This document shows, piece after piece, positions 1-10,344 of a DNA stretch of 64,000 bases. Both the position numbers and the translations under genes were made by a program. Numbering within the stretch: position 1 is the stretch's first letter; every line of letters starts with the position of its first letter. The notes beneath the pieces are model-generated. The model made no database searches and was not told where the DNA came from. It worked only from the letters and a program-made list of their open reading frames with translations. The DNA is from Gymnothorax reevesii (Eukaryota > Chordata > Actinopteri > Anguilliformes > Muraenidae). The DNA lies in assembly GCA_029721435.1 (NCBI GenBank), contig CM056592.1, positions 38,637,611-38,701,610 of the forward strand. The letters are read 5' to 3'.

Positions 1-1340
1 TTACAGCAACTAAATCTAAATTGTAAACATTAAGATGGGACTCAAGTATGTAAATACGAATCCAAATCAACAAACTAGCTGGCCGTCTTGCACACTTATT
101 TAACGTATAACAAGATAGCAACTTTTAGACAAGACAATTACATTATCATACCTTAAGGAATACAGCAAGTAGTAAACTCTTAGTTGTGAAACGCATGGCA
201 ATTCGCCAACAATTAGCTGCTTAATGAAGCACTGGTAGACACCAGCAGGAAATGCAGAATATGACCGCATGCAGCGCTGAAAAGATTCGACCAAAATGGA
301 TAAGTGGCCAGATAAATAGCCACCAAACGTTATTACCGCGAAGTAAGAACACCTGTAGGAGCCATGACTATGTTTATCAATACCATGTCTAAATAGCGAA
401 TTTAATGGGTTATATTTGAGTTATTCAGGTTTATATTTTGTTACTATTTAGTTTCTTTGTTTGGTGACACGTTAATTGGGGGCGGTAACATTTAGTTGAT
501 ATGATCACTGGGGATTTGGCGGAAGTAGGAAGTAGGGAGAAGAGAGAGAGAGGGGGTGAGTTACTGGGAGGCCGTATTTTTTGTTGACCGCTGTTTTCCT
601 TGGTTAATCGCTGTGTTGTTTCTTTTCTATCAATTCATTCAGCACTTTATGATTGAGTTGTCTATTTTTTTCCAATAAACCGGTGAAACGCATTTTCGAA
701 GCTCAGCGAATTTTTTGTTTTGTATGGCGTGTCGGACAACTAGTTAAACCCATAACCTCAGCCTCTCGGCGACTGTCTACTTTTTGATACAAATCGCGAC
801 AACAGCACTCCAACGTCTTCCGTTGTTCAAGTGTTTGCGTCACGTGAGGTCATGTCGTGTTTCGTGCCATGTCGAAGACGACATCACGGCACTTTCCATA
901 GTTGATCCCGCCTACTTTTGCGCTGGTACCTTGCTATGTTGAAAACAAGTGCCAGGTACCAAAACAGAGTTAGTGTTGAGAAGAGCTGGTAACATGCAGC
1001 CCCATAAGAATTCGGAGAGCAGCATGTGCATAAATGGCCATACTTCCTGCAAGTTTTACATGGTTTTGTTATCATTGAAGTTGTTTCCATGCATAAGGAG
1101 TGGAACACCAGCGCGTAGGTATTAAAGGAATTGTTGCTGTTTAAAATTGCATTACTGTCCAAATACTCAGTATGAGACATATTCCCATTAAATGAACTTT
1201 TATTGTTCATTTCATTTTGGTGTCTTGTAAAGGGGTCTGTTCTTTTTCGACATTTCACTCAAGGATCATGGAGGCAAATGTTGGAAAGAAATAGGGAATA
1301 TAATTGCACTCACTCACTTTTGTCCTCTGTCCTAGTTCAG
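1..1340. other. No gene recognised upstream of the first exon
   Basis: I see no convincing coding sequence here. A purine-rich run lies near 535-556 and an AATAAA hexamer near 674, followed by T-rich sequence. That could be the end of an old LTR or a random poly(A) signal. The last 20 bases form a pyrimidine-rich acceptor ending CTAGTTCAG, so at least this end is probably intron of the gene whose exon starts at 1341. Confidence 0.4.
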
Positions 1341-2118
1341 GCACAAAGTGAAGTTTGAGGGGATGGTCTCGCCGCCCTCCAGATCCTCCCTCGAGTCTCG
1401 GCTGTCCAACCTTTCTGACCGCAGCGCAGACGGGCCACGACTATCCTCTGCTCAGTCTCTCGGCTCCGTCGACTCCTGCCTCTCGGACTCCCTTGATGTC
1501 CAGCTCTTCCTGGACCGCCTGCTTCCCACACTCAACAGCATGCTGTCCCAGTTCGACCGCGTCAACCAGCTGACTGAGGACCTTCACTGCATCGAGCTGA
1601 AACTTCAGGAGGCCCAGACCAGGATCGCCCAGAAATGGAAGCAACCAAAAACCAGAAAAGCTTGGAGGATATCTGCCTCATCATCCCCTCTCTGCGCCTC
1701 ACCTTACTCTTCTCCGCTTCCTCCTCCACCCCCTTCCCCTCCACACCTCCCCTCGCTTCCATCCTTCCTTTCCTGTAACCCGACCATCCCTTGCACTCGT
1801 AGCATCTTCTCAGAGTCCAGGTTGCCCTGGTGCAGCCCGCATCCACGCAAGCCCACCCATCCTGCCACTGTAGACACAAGTCTGCCAGTTCGCAGGACCT
1901 CAGGAGTGGATGTTATGATTCGGCGAATCTCAGGACGCCGGCTGTGGCATTCGGGCTCCTCCCACTCAGCCGATGCCGCCCAGAGGTCGCCTCTGGCGGT
2001 GTGTCCTGCTGTCCGGGCCCGGCCTTGGAGCGAGGAAGGGGGCAGGAGTATGGCCTGCGATCGGGCACCATTGAAGAGGAGAGCGTGGCATCCCGAGGGG
2101 CCTGACATTTTGGGTTGA
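1341..2118 (+). CDS. Exon of an unrecognised gene: Ser-rich then coiled-coil segment (partial)
   Basis: An acceptor-like CTAGTTCAG ends at 1340 and the frame stays open to a stop at 2118. The first ~100 codons look truly coding. A Ser-rich stretch (SRLSNLSDRSADG, then SLGSVDSCLSDSLD) is followed by an amphipathic helix (VQLFLDRLLPTLNSMLSQFD, then VNQLTEDLHCIELKLQEAQ) with heptad-like leucines, suggesting a coiled-coil scaffold protein. After about 1640 the composition changes to a Pro/Ser tract (1680-1790), and another frame from 1830 to 2105 looks equally protein-like. The true 3' boundary is therefore uncertain: it may be a terminal exon, or a frameshift may be present. There is no GT donor between 1617 and 1750, so a short intron there is unlikely. 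I do not recognise the family. SPATA20 begins 12 kb downstream on the same strand. No upstream exon of this gene was identified. Confidence 0.5.
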
Positions 2119-2221
2119 TGCCCTGGCTGTACTGCCGTGTCACAGCTATTACTTCTTCGAGGACATCTTGCATCTCTGCCAGCGATACCTCTCAGCCCTG
2201 GCGGTTGAATTGTAAACATGT

Positions 2222-2452
2222 AACACTTTGGTAGTGTGTTATTATGGAACCCACCTATGTTCTCGAAACCCCTCCGGAGCATTCAAGCGCTAGGATTGGC
2301 TAGCTGTTCAAGGAGTTTGATTCCAATCCTGGAACTGAATGGCTGGCTAATCCTGGTGCTTGGATAACTGGCTAATCCTTGCGCTTGAATGCTCCAGAGG
2401 GGTGCATCTTTGCCCGAACTTAGGTGGGTTCCAAAATAACGCTTTAGTGTTT
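2222..2452. repeat. Palindromic MITE-like hairpin
   Basis: The two arms are near-perfect inverted copies. GGAACCCACCTATGTTC at 2246 is mirrored by AACTTAGGTGGGTTCC near 2418-2432, and GGAGCATTCAAGCGC at 2276 is mirrored by GCGCTTGAATGCTCC at 2381. The central loop is AT-mixed with no ORF. This is the structure of a non-autonomous DNA transposon. Confidence 0.7.
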
Positions 2453-3900
2453 CAACAGGAGGTTCAACACTTTGAGAGTGACCAACCTCAGCCATTTAAA
2501 GAGCAGAGATAACAAGTACTTCAGTGCTCAGTGCTACAAATGACGACTGTATGACAGTAAAGCTTCAAGAGTGATTTTTTAAATGTAGTTAAATGATCAG
2601 CATAAATGTTAGTTCTATGTATAACCAAGGCACACCCTATTCCCTGAGACTGAGTTCGCACAAGATGTTGGATTTGTTTGGGATGTTGTGAAAACCCTCA
2701 GAATGGTCCGCCTCTAGAAGCAGCTCATCCTCAGAATGTGGCTTTTGCTCATTATTTCTGATTGATTTCCCCACAGCGCAATTACTGGTAATTTGGACTG
2801 TGTTCCAAAGTGGAATTAAAATGCATAATCCCAGGGAGGAGTGAAAACAACACCCAAATTATTGCAATGTTTAGGTCAAACAAAAGCTAAGTATCATGCG
2901 ATAGCAATCATTGCTAATCATGTCATCATCCCATTTTAGACATTAGTGAAAATGCTCGACAAAACCATAGTATTACTTGACGAGCACAATGTGTGTGAGC
3001 TATGCAGGTGTACAGTAATAATGTATGGCAGTAACACGTATGTTTTACAAACCATCATACTTTTTTGCAGATGTGTACTCAGTAAAATGAAGACGTGGTC
3101 AAATGGGCCAAACTTCCTGTGCGTTGTGGTTTGGTTTCTTTGCACAAAGGTATGTTGAACATGCACTGAATAATATCAACCATATTTGAACAAGTAAATA
3201 GCATTTATTAGCATTCATTGTCAAAATAGAATTGAATTTCTATTAAAAAAACCATACCATATTGTCCAATCTAAGTGTATTGAAATAAAATACTATAATC
3301 AGGGCATAATTTGAAAATATAAGGTTCCCTTTAATAAATAAAGATAATAAAGAGAGATAGATAGATATAAATATGAATATGCAGAAAAGGTCCCTTTCAC
3401 GCAACAGTAAGTTATGCAGGTACAGTTTCATAATCAGAGGTTACTCAGAGTACAAGTAGAGAACACAAGATGAAGTGGACGGTTGTCCTGCATAATTTGC
3501 TCGCTGGCCAGATGCAATCAATCTACCTTTGGGCTCATTCCAAATTGTTATTGGTCACAGATGAATGGGTCCACAAAGGAATTCTATAGAGTGTTTGAAT
3601 TTGTGACCATATTTTTGAAGCAAAGACTCTGACCATTGCAGAATCTTTGCACACTGTTGGGTAAAGCAAGTCAAACTTGCAACCTTGCCAACAGTATGCC
3701 GGTACACCTTGCTCTGAGGCAGTTTTTATGGTTTTGATGAAACATCCAAGTTTCACTGAAGGAAAATCCTAATACTTTAGCATACAGTGATATAAGGGTT
3801 GACTTGTTCTTTCAGTAGCATGAGAAAGGCCCTTCCCCATGTCAGCATAGCAGTTCCCCTGTATGCACGGAGCAAGGTCCACATACCGTGTTTTTGTTTT
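2453..3900. other. Gene-free stretch
   Basis: AT-rich DNA with only short chance ORFs on both strands. No repeat family or exon was recognised. Confidence 0.4.
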
Positions 3901-3904
3901 GTTT

Positions 3905-5690
3905 TATATGAACAGCTCAAAAAAAATTAATGGTACACCTAATCATCATTGTATAACACCAAGTCAGTTAAACTTCAGGGACATCAATTTGTCCATTTAG
4001 GAAGCACAAGTGATAGTGAATCATTTCACCTGCTTTGGTGGAAATGAAATCATCAGCGGGTGCAATGGAGAGACGAAGGCAGGACGACCCCCGAAAAGGG
4101 AACGGTTGTGCATGTGGTGACCACAGGCTGCTGCTCTGTCCTTATCCTTCCGGACAGATTAGTCTACAGTTTTGTGTTCTGCTAGTGTTTTTGTCACAAC
4201 TGGTACCATGAGGCGGTACCTGCAGCCCAATCAGGTTGTACAGGAAGTCCAGCACCTTCAAGGTGGCACATCCATATGTGCAGTTGCAAGGAGGTTTACT
4301 GTGTCTCCCAGCACAGTCTCAAGAGCATGGAGGAGATACCCGGAGACGAGCCGTTACACGAGGAGAGCCGGACAGGGCCATAGAAGGGCATCAACCCAGC
4401 AGCTGGACCCATATCTGCAGCGTGTGAGAACGAATAGAAGAGCATTAACTGCACTGCAAAAAGTGATTTTCAAGAAAGGGAAATTTACTTATTTTAAGAC
4501 TTAAAGCACTTATTTCTATTGCCATTTTCTTAGTAAGACAAGGAATTTGTCCTTGATTTTAGGTAATTTTGACTACCTTGCCAATGGGGTAAGTAAATTT
4601 CACTTGTCAAGTAAAATTTACTTATCCCATTGAAAAGATAATCAAAATAACTCAAATCAAGGAAAAATTCCTTGTCTTACTAAGAAAATGGCAATAGAAA
4701 TAAGTGCTTTAAGTCTTAAAATAAGTAAATTTCCCTTTCTTGAAAATCACTTTTTGCAGTGTGAGACCTACAAAATGACCTCCAGCAGGCTACTGGTGTG
4801 CATGTTTCTGACCAAACTGTCAGAAACCAACTCCAAAAGGGTTGCTTGAGGCCCCTATGTTCTCGGGTGGGCCCTGTGCTCACAGCCCAGCACCGTGCGG
4901 CTCGACTGGCATTCAACAGAGAACACCAGACTTGGCAGGTCCACCCCATTCTCCTCACAGATGAGAGCAGATTCACACTGAGCACGTGTGACAGGAGTGA
5001 AAGGAGAAGGTTATGCTGCCTGTGATATTATTCAGCATGGCTGATTTGGCAGTGGGTCAGTGATGGTCTAGGGAGCCGTACCCTTGGAGGGTTGCGTAGA
5101 CGTCCATGTTATAGCCAACGGTAGCCTGACTGCTGTTAGGTCTGGGGATGAAACCTTGAGGGCGACTGTCGGACCTTACGCAGGCGCAGCGGGTCCTGAG
5201 TTACCCCCGGTGCAGGACAGTACCTGGTCTCATGTGGCCAGAGTTTGTAGGAAGTTCTTGGATGACAAAGGCATTGATGCCACTGACTGAGCCCCTTGTT
5301 CCCCAGACTAAATCCAATTGAGCACCAAAAAGACGTTACGAATCGGTGCATCCGACGCCACCAAGTACCGCCACAAACTGTGCAGGAGCTCGCTGATGCC
5401 CTGATCCACGCCTGGGACGAGATCCCCAAGGACGTCACCTGCCGACTCATCAGGAGCATGCCCACGTTATCGTAATGCATACAGGCACGCAGGAGCCATA
5501 CGCTCAACTGAGGCACATTATGAGTTGCTGTGATAAAATTTACGCAAGGCCTGTGATTTCAATTTTTTACTTTCATTTTCGGGTGATTTCGAGTCCCGGT
5601 TGATGATTTTGGTTTCCATACATTATTGTCACATCATTTTATTCTTAACAAATTATCAAAAGCACATCATCAAAGATTCTCAACTTGGAT
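3905..5690 (+). mobile_element. Tc1-like transposon, degenerate and interrupted
   Basis: This is a Tc1/mariner-superfamily element. Reading starts at ATG 4208 (MRRYLQPNQVVQEVQHLQGG), followed by the helix-turn-helix part (VARRFTVSPSTVSRAWRRY). It breaks at 4452, where a MITE is inserted, and resumes at 4762 (LQQATGVHVSDQTVRNQLQK). The catalytic TDESRFTLSTCDR segment (first Asp) lies near 4960-4990. Beyond 5000 frameshifts and stops accumulate, but the late motif LNPIEHQKD (the family's glutamate) and the end IPKDVTCRLIRSMP are readable to about 5465. The 5' untranslated part, from an AACAGCTCAAAAAAAATTAA-type end near 3912, is also preserved. The second catalytic Asp region is corrupted (QDSTWSHVARVCRKFLDD), so the copy is inactive. 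Confidence 0.85.
4452..4761. mobile_element. Foldback MITE inserted into the Tc1-like copy
   Basis: The insert is an almost complete palindrome. It opens CACTGCAAAAAGTGATTTTC and closes with the reverse complement, ending TTTTTGCAGTG. It has no ORF. It interrupts the transposase reading between RNRRALTA and the sequence encoding LQNDLQQATG. A clear target duplication could not be assigned. A second copy starts at 6489 and a diverged relative at 48038. Confidence 0.85.
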
Positions 5691-6488
5691 GATGAATGAT
5701 TTGCTCTTCAAGATCTCATGTTGCCTTATTTATGTATTTTGCAGTATGCAGTGTATGTGGGTCAGTCAGACACGGAATAAAGTTGCTGAAGGTTACCACC
5801 TTTGAAACGCTCCAAACTAACCTCAAAATGATGCGTAAGAAAAAAATATCGAAAATAACAAGGCCATATATGTTTTTCTTTACCTCAGAAGCCAAGAAAA
5901 CTTGCCCTGCAGTCTTTGCAAGTGCAGCGGCTTGCAATGCTACCGATGCGATGCTCTCCATTGGCACTCCTCCACAGTCGTTCAAGGTTATCTGACTCCT
6001 CTATCCCGTAGGGGCCATCTGCCCCCTGTAGCAGTGATAGGCACAGTACGCTCACAACATTGCAAGATATCCCAACTCACCATCGAGATTAATCTTTTAT
6101 GCGTTTCAAACAGAGGTTTTTTTTCCCCTTAAAAGATAGGGAACACTGTACATTTTGGCGGAAAATATTATGTTGCAATCTTTAAGCCCACCACCAATGT
6201 GTTTCTTTGACTGTTGCTTTCATTTCAAATGACCGCAGGACATTTAAAGGCAGCCCAGTCCCTCAAGAACTTGGGTCACTCCATGCTGACCAAACATGGA
6301 TCCATCAGCAGGATCTTCTCTTTGGTATAATGGTACTGCTGTGGCGGGTGAAGAACAGGGGCAGGTCTGAACACCATTTTGGAGGAGACATTATTGTAAT
6401 ATTACGCATTTCACCCATGACATCTGGAATACAGTCCGCTATCATCTCAGGACTCTTAAAATCTCACTTTTGAACAGAAATAAGAATG
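5691..6488. other. Gene-free stretch
   Basis: Only short ORFs of random composition on both strands. The segment 6200-6470 resembles a decayed reading frame (LGSLHADQTWIHQQD), but no family could be named. Confidence 0.35.
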
Positions 6489-6687
6489 CACTGCAAAAAG
6501 TAATTTTCAAGAAAGGGAAATTTACTTATTTTAAGACTTAAAACACTTATTTCTATCCCCATTTTCTTAGTAAGAGGAGAAATTTGTCCTTGATTTTAGG
6601 TAATTTTGACTACCTTGCCGATGGGGTAAGTAAATTTCACTTGTTAAGTAAAATTTACTATACCCCATTGGCAAAGTAGTCAAAATT
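6489..6687 (+). mobile_element. Truncated second copy of the CACTGCAAAAA MITE
   Basis: The sequence matches 4452 onward closely (CACTGCAAAAAGTAATTTTC) through the central GGTAAGTAAATTTCACTTG loop. It stops after TAGTCAAAATTT, so most of the right arm is missing and unrelated sequence follows. Confidence 0.8.
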
Positions 6688-7077
6688 TGGCTCCAGTGTT
6701 TGGCTCTGGTGAGGTCTGCACTCCATCTGGCAGTCATCCTGGAAAGCCACTGGCCGGAGACTGGCAATGTCCTGCTTCACCCAGAACGTCTGAACTGAGC
6801 TGTGTTTTCTTCTGGGCTCTATCCCACTTACCGTATGACTATCAATAAACCCAGGATTAGACTGTAGTCTGCCTCCGCACCTGGTCTGGATCACAAGATA
6901 TTCTTCAATTCTAAATCTGATATTTCAAATCTGTTTTACTATCAGGATTTTGTGTTTTTTTTTTTCTTTAGCAGGGCGGGTCCCATACAGACAAGGCAAA
7001 GATTTCTAAATCATGCGGCAGAATTGCAGGAAAATATCCTCAAATGTGAGCTGTAAGTCGTTCCTTCCGAGCCAGAC

Positions 7078-7140
7078 TTACATTACGTTACATTACAGGC
7101 ATTTAGCAGACGCTCTTATCCACAAAGTGCATTTTACAAG
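7078..7140 (+). repeat. Short SINE/LINE-type interspersed repeat fragment
   Basis: TTACATTACAGGCATTTAGC and the following AGACGCTCTTATCCA form a phrase I recall as very common in teleost genomes. Only about 60 bp is recognisable. Confidence 0.55.
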
Positions 7141-7199
7141 AACCAAAAGTGCTGATAACCCCAGAAGGCGGTAGCAGTCTAAGGGCTAGCGGAAGCCAC

Positions 7200-7880
7200 A
7201 AAACTTGGATTATGTTACAATTCTGCCACAAACACAAACCAGTCCATTCCAATGTCAATTAAAATGTGAGAAATTGTAAAGAATCTAATCCCCACAGTTA
7301 AGAATGACCAAGGTTTTTTGATGTTCTGGGGCTGTTTTTCTCCAAAAGCCCTGGACACCTTGTTAGCCTTGATGTTAACCTTTCAGGGATTCCAAGAAAT
7401 AACCAGCATTAGTATTTAAATATGAATTTGGCAGCTTCTGCTGAAACATTATAACTGGGTCATCATTGGGTCTTCCAGTAGCTCGATGATCCAAAACCTG
7501 GTTAAACCCCATTGAGAGCCAGTGCGGTGAACCACAGAGGAGAGCAGGAGGCGGCCGTGGACCCTGGAGGATCTGAAGAGGTTCTGAGAAGACGGGTGGG
7601 TCTCAAGTTACAAGCCCATTATTCTCCAGCTTTAAATCATAGAAGACTGAGCGCTGTTTTATTGGAAAAGGAAGCTTCAACAAAGTATTAAACATTGTTG
7701 CCCCAATAATTGAGGCTCACATAGTTTTGTTAAAAATAAGTATTCATTGTTTTATTATTTCTCAGAACAAATTTACGGTGATTGAAAGGTGGAATTTGTA
7801 TGATTCGTTCAGTGAGAGATTAAGTTGGTGAACACTTTTTACTCAATTAAAAAAAAGAAAAAACATTGCCAATAGGGTGT
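7200..7880 (+). mobile_element. Strongly decayed Tc1-like remnant
   Basis: The fragment DQGFLMFWGCFSPKALD, readable near 7307-7360, resembles the GGGSVMVWGCFS block of Tc1-like transposases. The tail ends in an AT-rich segment with TTGTTGCCCCAATAATTGAG. Many stops and frameshifts are present, and no catalytic residues can be placed with confidence. Confidence 0.5.
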
Positions 7881-7959
7881 GGACTTTAAAGGAAATGTGA
7901 ACAATTTCAGTAAAAATTAAAAAGGCCTGAGTTCATATTAAAATAATTACAGTGAAAGC

Positions 7960-8700
7960 AAGGAATCTCTGTCTGAGTGTGAATGCGTGTCCTTTGGGTA
8001 TTTCGAGCGCCGACCATCAAATCGACTTCAAACTTGGTGGGTGTATTGCTAAGTAGCCAAGAAAGTGCAGTATTAAGCTTGAAATTGTTTGGCTGAATGG
8101 TTCAAAGAGCATAAAAAATGCACACACACAGACTGAGGCTCGAATGGATGGACTGGCAGGGCCTTAATCAATAGTTCCTGACAGCACATCAGAAGGCAGA
8201 GGACTATAAAAGCTATTTTGAAAGGCCACAGCAAGCATTTCGGAGATATTCTCGGGGAAACAAAACTGAGGTCAAGGTCACAAGTCAATGGCCACAGTAA
8301 ATGGTGTGGAAAGGTCTTCGCTTAATTTCCATATTTGCGTTAGGTTCTTTGACCTAAACATAGTGGTTTTTGATGTGCCGTATTAAAAGATTGAATGATT
8401 TCTCAGAAAGCTGAAAATGGCAAGAACATGTCAAGGTTATAGGGAAAAGGTCAAAGGACACAAAGCAAGAAAACATTCATATGGAACAACAAGAGGATCA
8501 GGCCAAATTACACAAGCAATTTCAAAGCACTGTCAACAGTGTCAGAGATTTGCTCTGGGAACAACAACAGCAAAAAAAAAAAAAGAAGTGAGGGAAGTTA
8601 TTGCTCAAAGGTCAAAAGTCACAAAGGAGGTAACATATATGAAGCATTGGTGAAGGTCATAAAGTCAGCGGTAATGTGATAAGACTCTGCACATAGTTTC
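7960..8700. repeat. Interspersed repeat with repeated AGGTCA-like half-sites
   Basis: AGGTCA-type hexamers recur at 8269 and 8275 (directly adjacent), 8448 and 8455 (second is AGGACA, 1-nt spacer), and 8609 and 8616 (second is AAGTCA, 1-nt spacer). They resemble nuclear-receptor half-sites. A related half-site-rich segment occurs near 51930-52100. The element boundaries are not clear. Confidence 0.4.
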
Positions 8701-8859
8701 AGAGTAATGGATCTGAATGGACTCACGTACGGGCGGGCGTTGCTAAAATCAGTGGTTCTCGCGCTCAGTCCTGGGGGACCACCATTTATGCAGTTTTTCA
8801 TTCCAACCACGAATGCAACCCTAGAATTTTAATGAGTCATTAATTTTTCTTCATTATGA

Positions 8860-9890
8860 TACGAAATCAGGTAGACACCAGAAGCGAGGTGAAGGGGAAT
8901 GAGGATTTATTTAAAACAAAATAAAACAGGCCCGAGGGCCAACAAAAAACTTGGCCCAAAGGGTTGCAAAAGACAAACTGAGGTAAGCTTCACAGAGCTG
9001 AGAACTAAGGATCAGAAAACAACAAAAAAAACAAAAGCCACTGGAAACTCCAGGGAGATAAACAAGAACAGAAATGAAAAACAAGTCTAAGGCTATATAC
9101 AAAATGACTATGACAACGAGGCTTGGGAACATGAACTTGCAAACAAGAACAAGGACTTGAAAACATGAGCGAGACACTGTCTGCCAGCCAACTTCCACCG
9201 CATCCAGATAAAGGGTTAGAAATCAAGACATGAGGGGCAACACCTGGAGAAGGAGAAACAAGAGGCAGGGCAAGATCATGACATGGACAGAGATTGGATG
9301 ACAAGACTTGCTCATTAAGAGAATGAGCGGCTCAGCTTAAGTACCAATTAAGTATGCAGTTTGAAAGCAGCATGAATGTTAAGAACAGAAAAGCACAGCA
9401 AGACTTGAAATAGTAAAGCAGGAATCATGACAATAAACTCCCGGTCTAAATTAGTAATATTAGTAATGTGCCTATCTAAGAATTACACCACCCAGTGAGT
9501 GTTAGTAAATGTTAGTAACTTAAAAACAGTTAATTGCCAATTAAGCTTAGAGAGCCCCGAATCAGCACAGCACAGAAGGAAGGGAAAATACCAAAGCCAA
9601 CCAGAGCTCTGAATTGTGCAACAATGAAGGCACGGGGCGGAACGCAGACAAGCGGTGGAGTGGCTTGGCAGACCTGGCATGAACAAAAACATGGAAAAGT
9701 AAAAACATGGACTATAAACATGAATTATGAAATGAGTCATCCTAATACAAGAAACTGATAAAACTGTCACTATGAACATGAACTTGAACTATGAACTATG
9801 AAATCTTGAACATGAAACTGTTAAAACCATAAGCAATACTGTTCTGGCCAAAGGCCAGAACCCCGGAACACAAGACATTACCCTTTTTAG
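8860..9890. repeat. Probable interspersed repeat, A-rich, non-coding
   Basis: A long A/G-rich stretch with phrases such as AACAGGCCCGAGGGCCAAC and GGGGCAACACCTGGAGAAGG, which I recall from repeats in several fish genomes. There is no transposase or reverse transcriptase, and the ends are not defined. Confidence 0.35.
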
Positions 9891-10049
9891 CAACATTGTC
9901 GACAAACAAAAGTTTCATATTCGCATCATGCTACACCGGAAACAGCAAAATAATGAGGGAAATTCAAACAAATGTGCCAGTTACTTTCAAAATATCAGGA
10001 GGCTCTTAATTAGTATAATTATCGATGGATGGTCACTAAGTTGAACTAT

Positions 10050-10247
10050 TTATTGAATACCTCGTGGTCCTGGGTTCGCCTCCACCGATCCACACGTCAG
10101 CAGCAAAACACTCAGAAGTGTGAGAAGCCTCACATATCTTGAAACCGCACTTTTCTCCATTTTTAGCCCATGCAGACCCTTCTTGGCGTTATTTGGTTGA
10201 CTGAAAGTCCCGATCTTGATCCCATATTGGGTTAAATCAATTCCCAT
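10050..10247 (-). mobile_element. LINE 5' fragment with a 2A-like peptide motif
   Basis: A 65-codon frame on the minus strand starts MGIDLTQYGIKIG and ends with a hydrophobic run and LLLTCGSVEANPGPRGIQ. The NPGP terminus with VEAN before it resembles the ribosome-skipping 2A consensus D(V/I)ExNPGP, with Ser in place of Asp. 2A-like peptides are known near the N-terminus of some APE-type non-LTR retrotransposon ORFs. It lies head-to-head with the reverse transcriptase fragment that begins about 100 bp to the right on the plus strand. That arrangement suggests a 5'-inverted copy of the same LINE, or two abutting LINE fragments. Confidence 0.55.
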
Positions 10248-10344
10248 GACAGTCCCGATCTGAACACGTCCTGCTCACTTGCCGCGCATGTGCCTCCAGA
10301 ATTGAATGAAAGTTTGATTTCTGCTAGATCAGATCCCGGGATGT

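Noticed and set aside
480..760. Possible solo LTR (AATAAA, T-rich tail)
   Set aside because: No matching TG...CA ends or target duplication could be located.
884..1258. 124-codon minus-strand frame with several Cys
   Set aside because: The Cys pattern does not match a zinc-finger family I know, and it overlaps the acceptor side of the plus-strand exon's intron. Left unannotated.
1830..2105. Alternative frame as a separate gene
   Set aside because: It lacks its own splice or promoter context; recorded as an ambiguity of the 1341-2118 exon.
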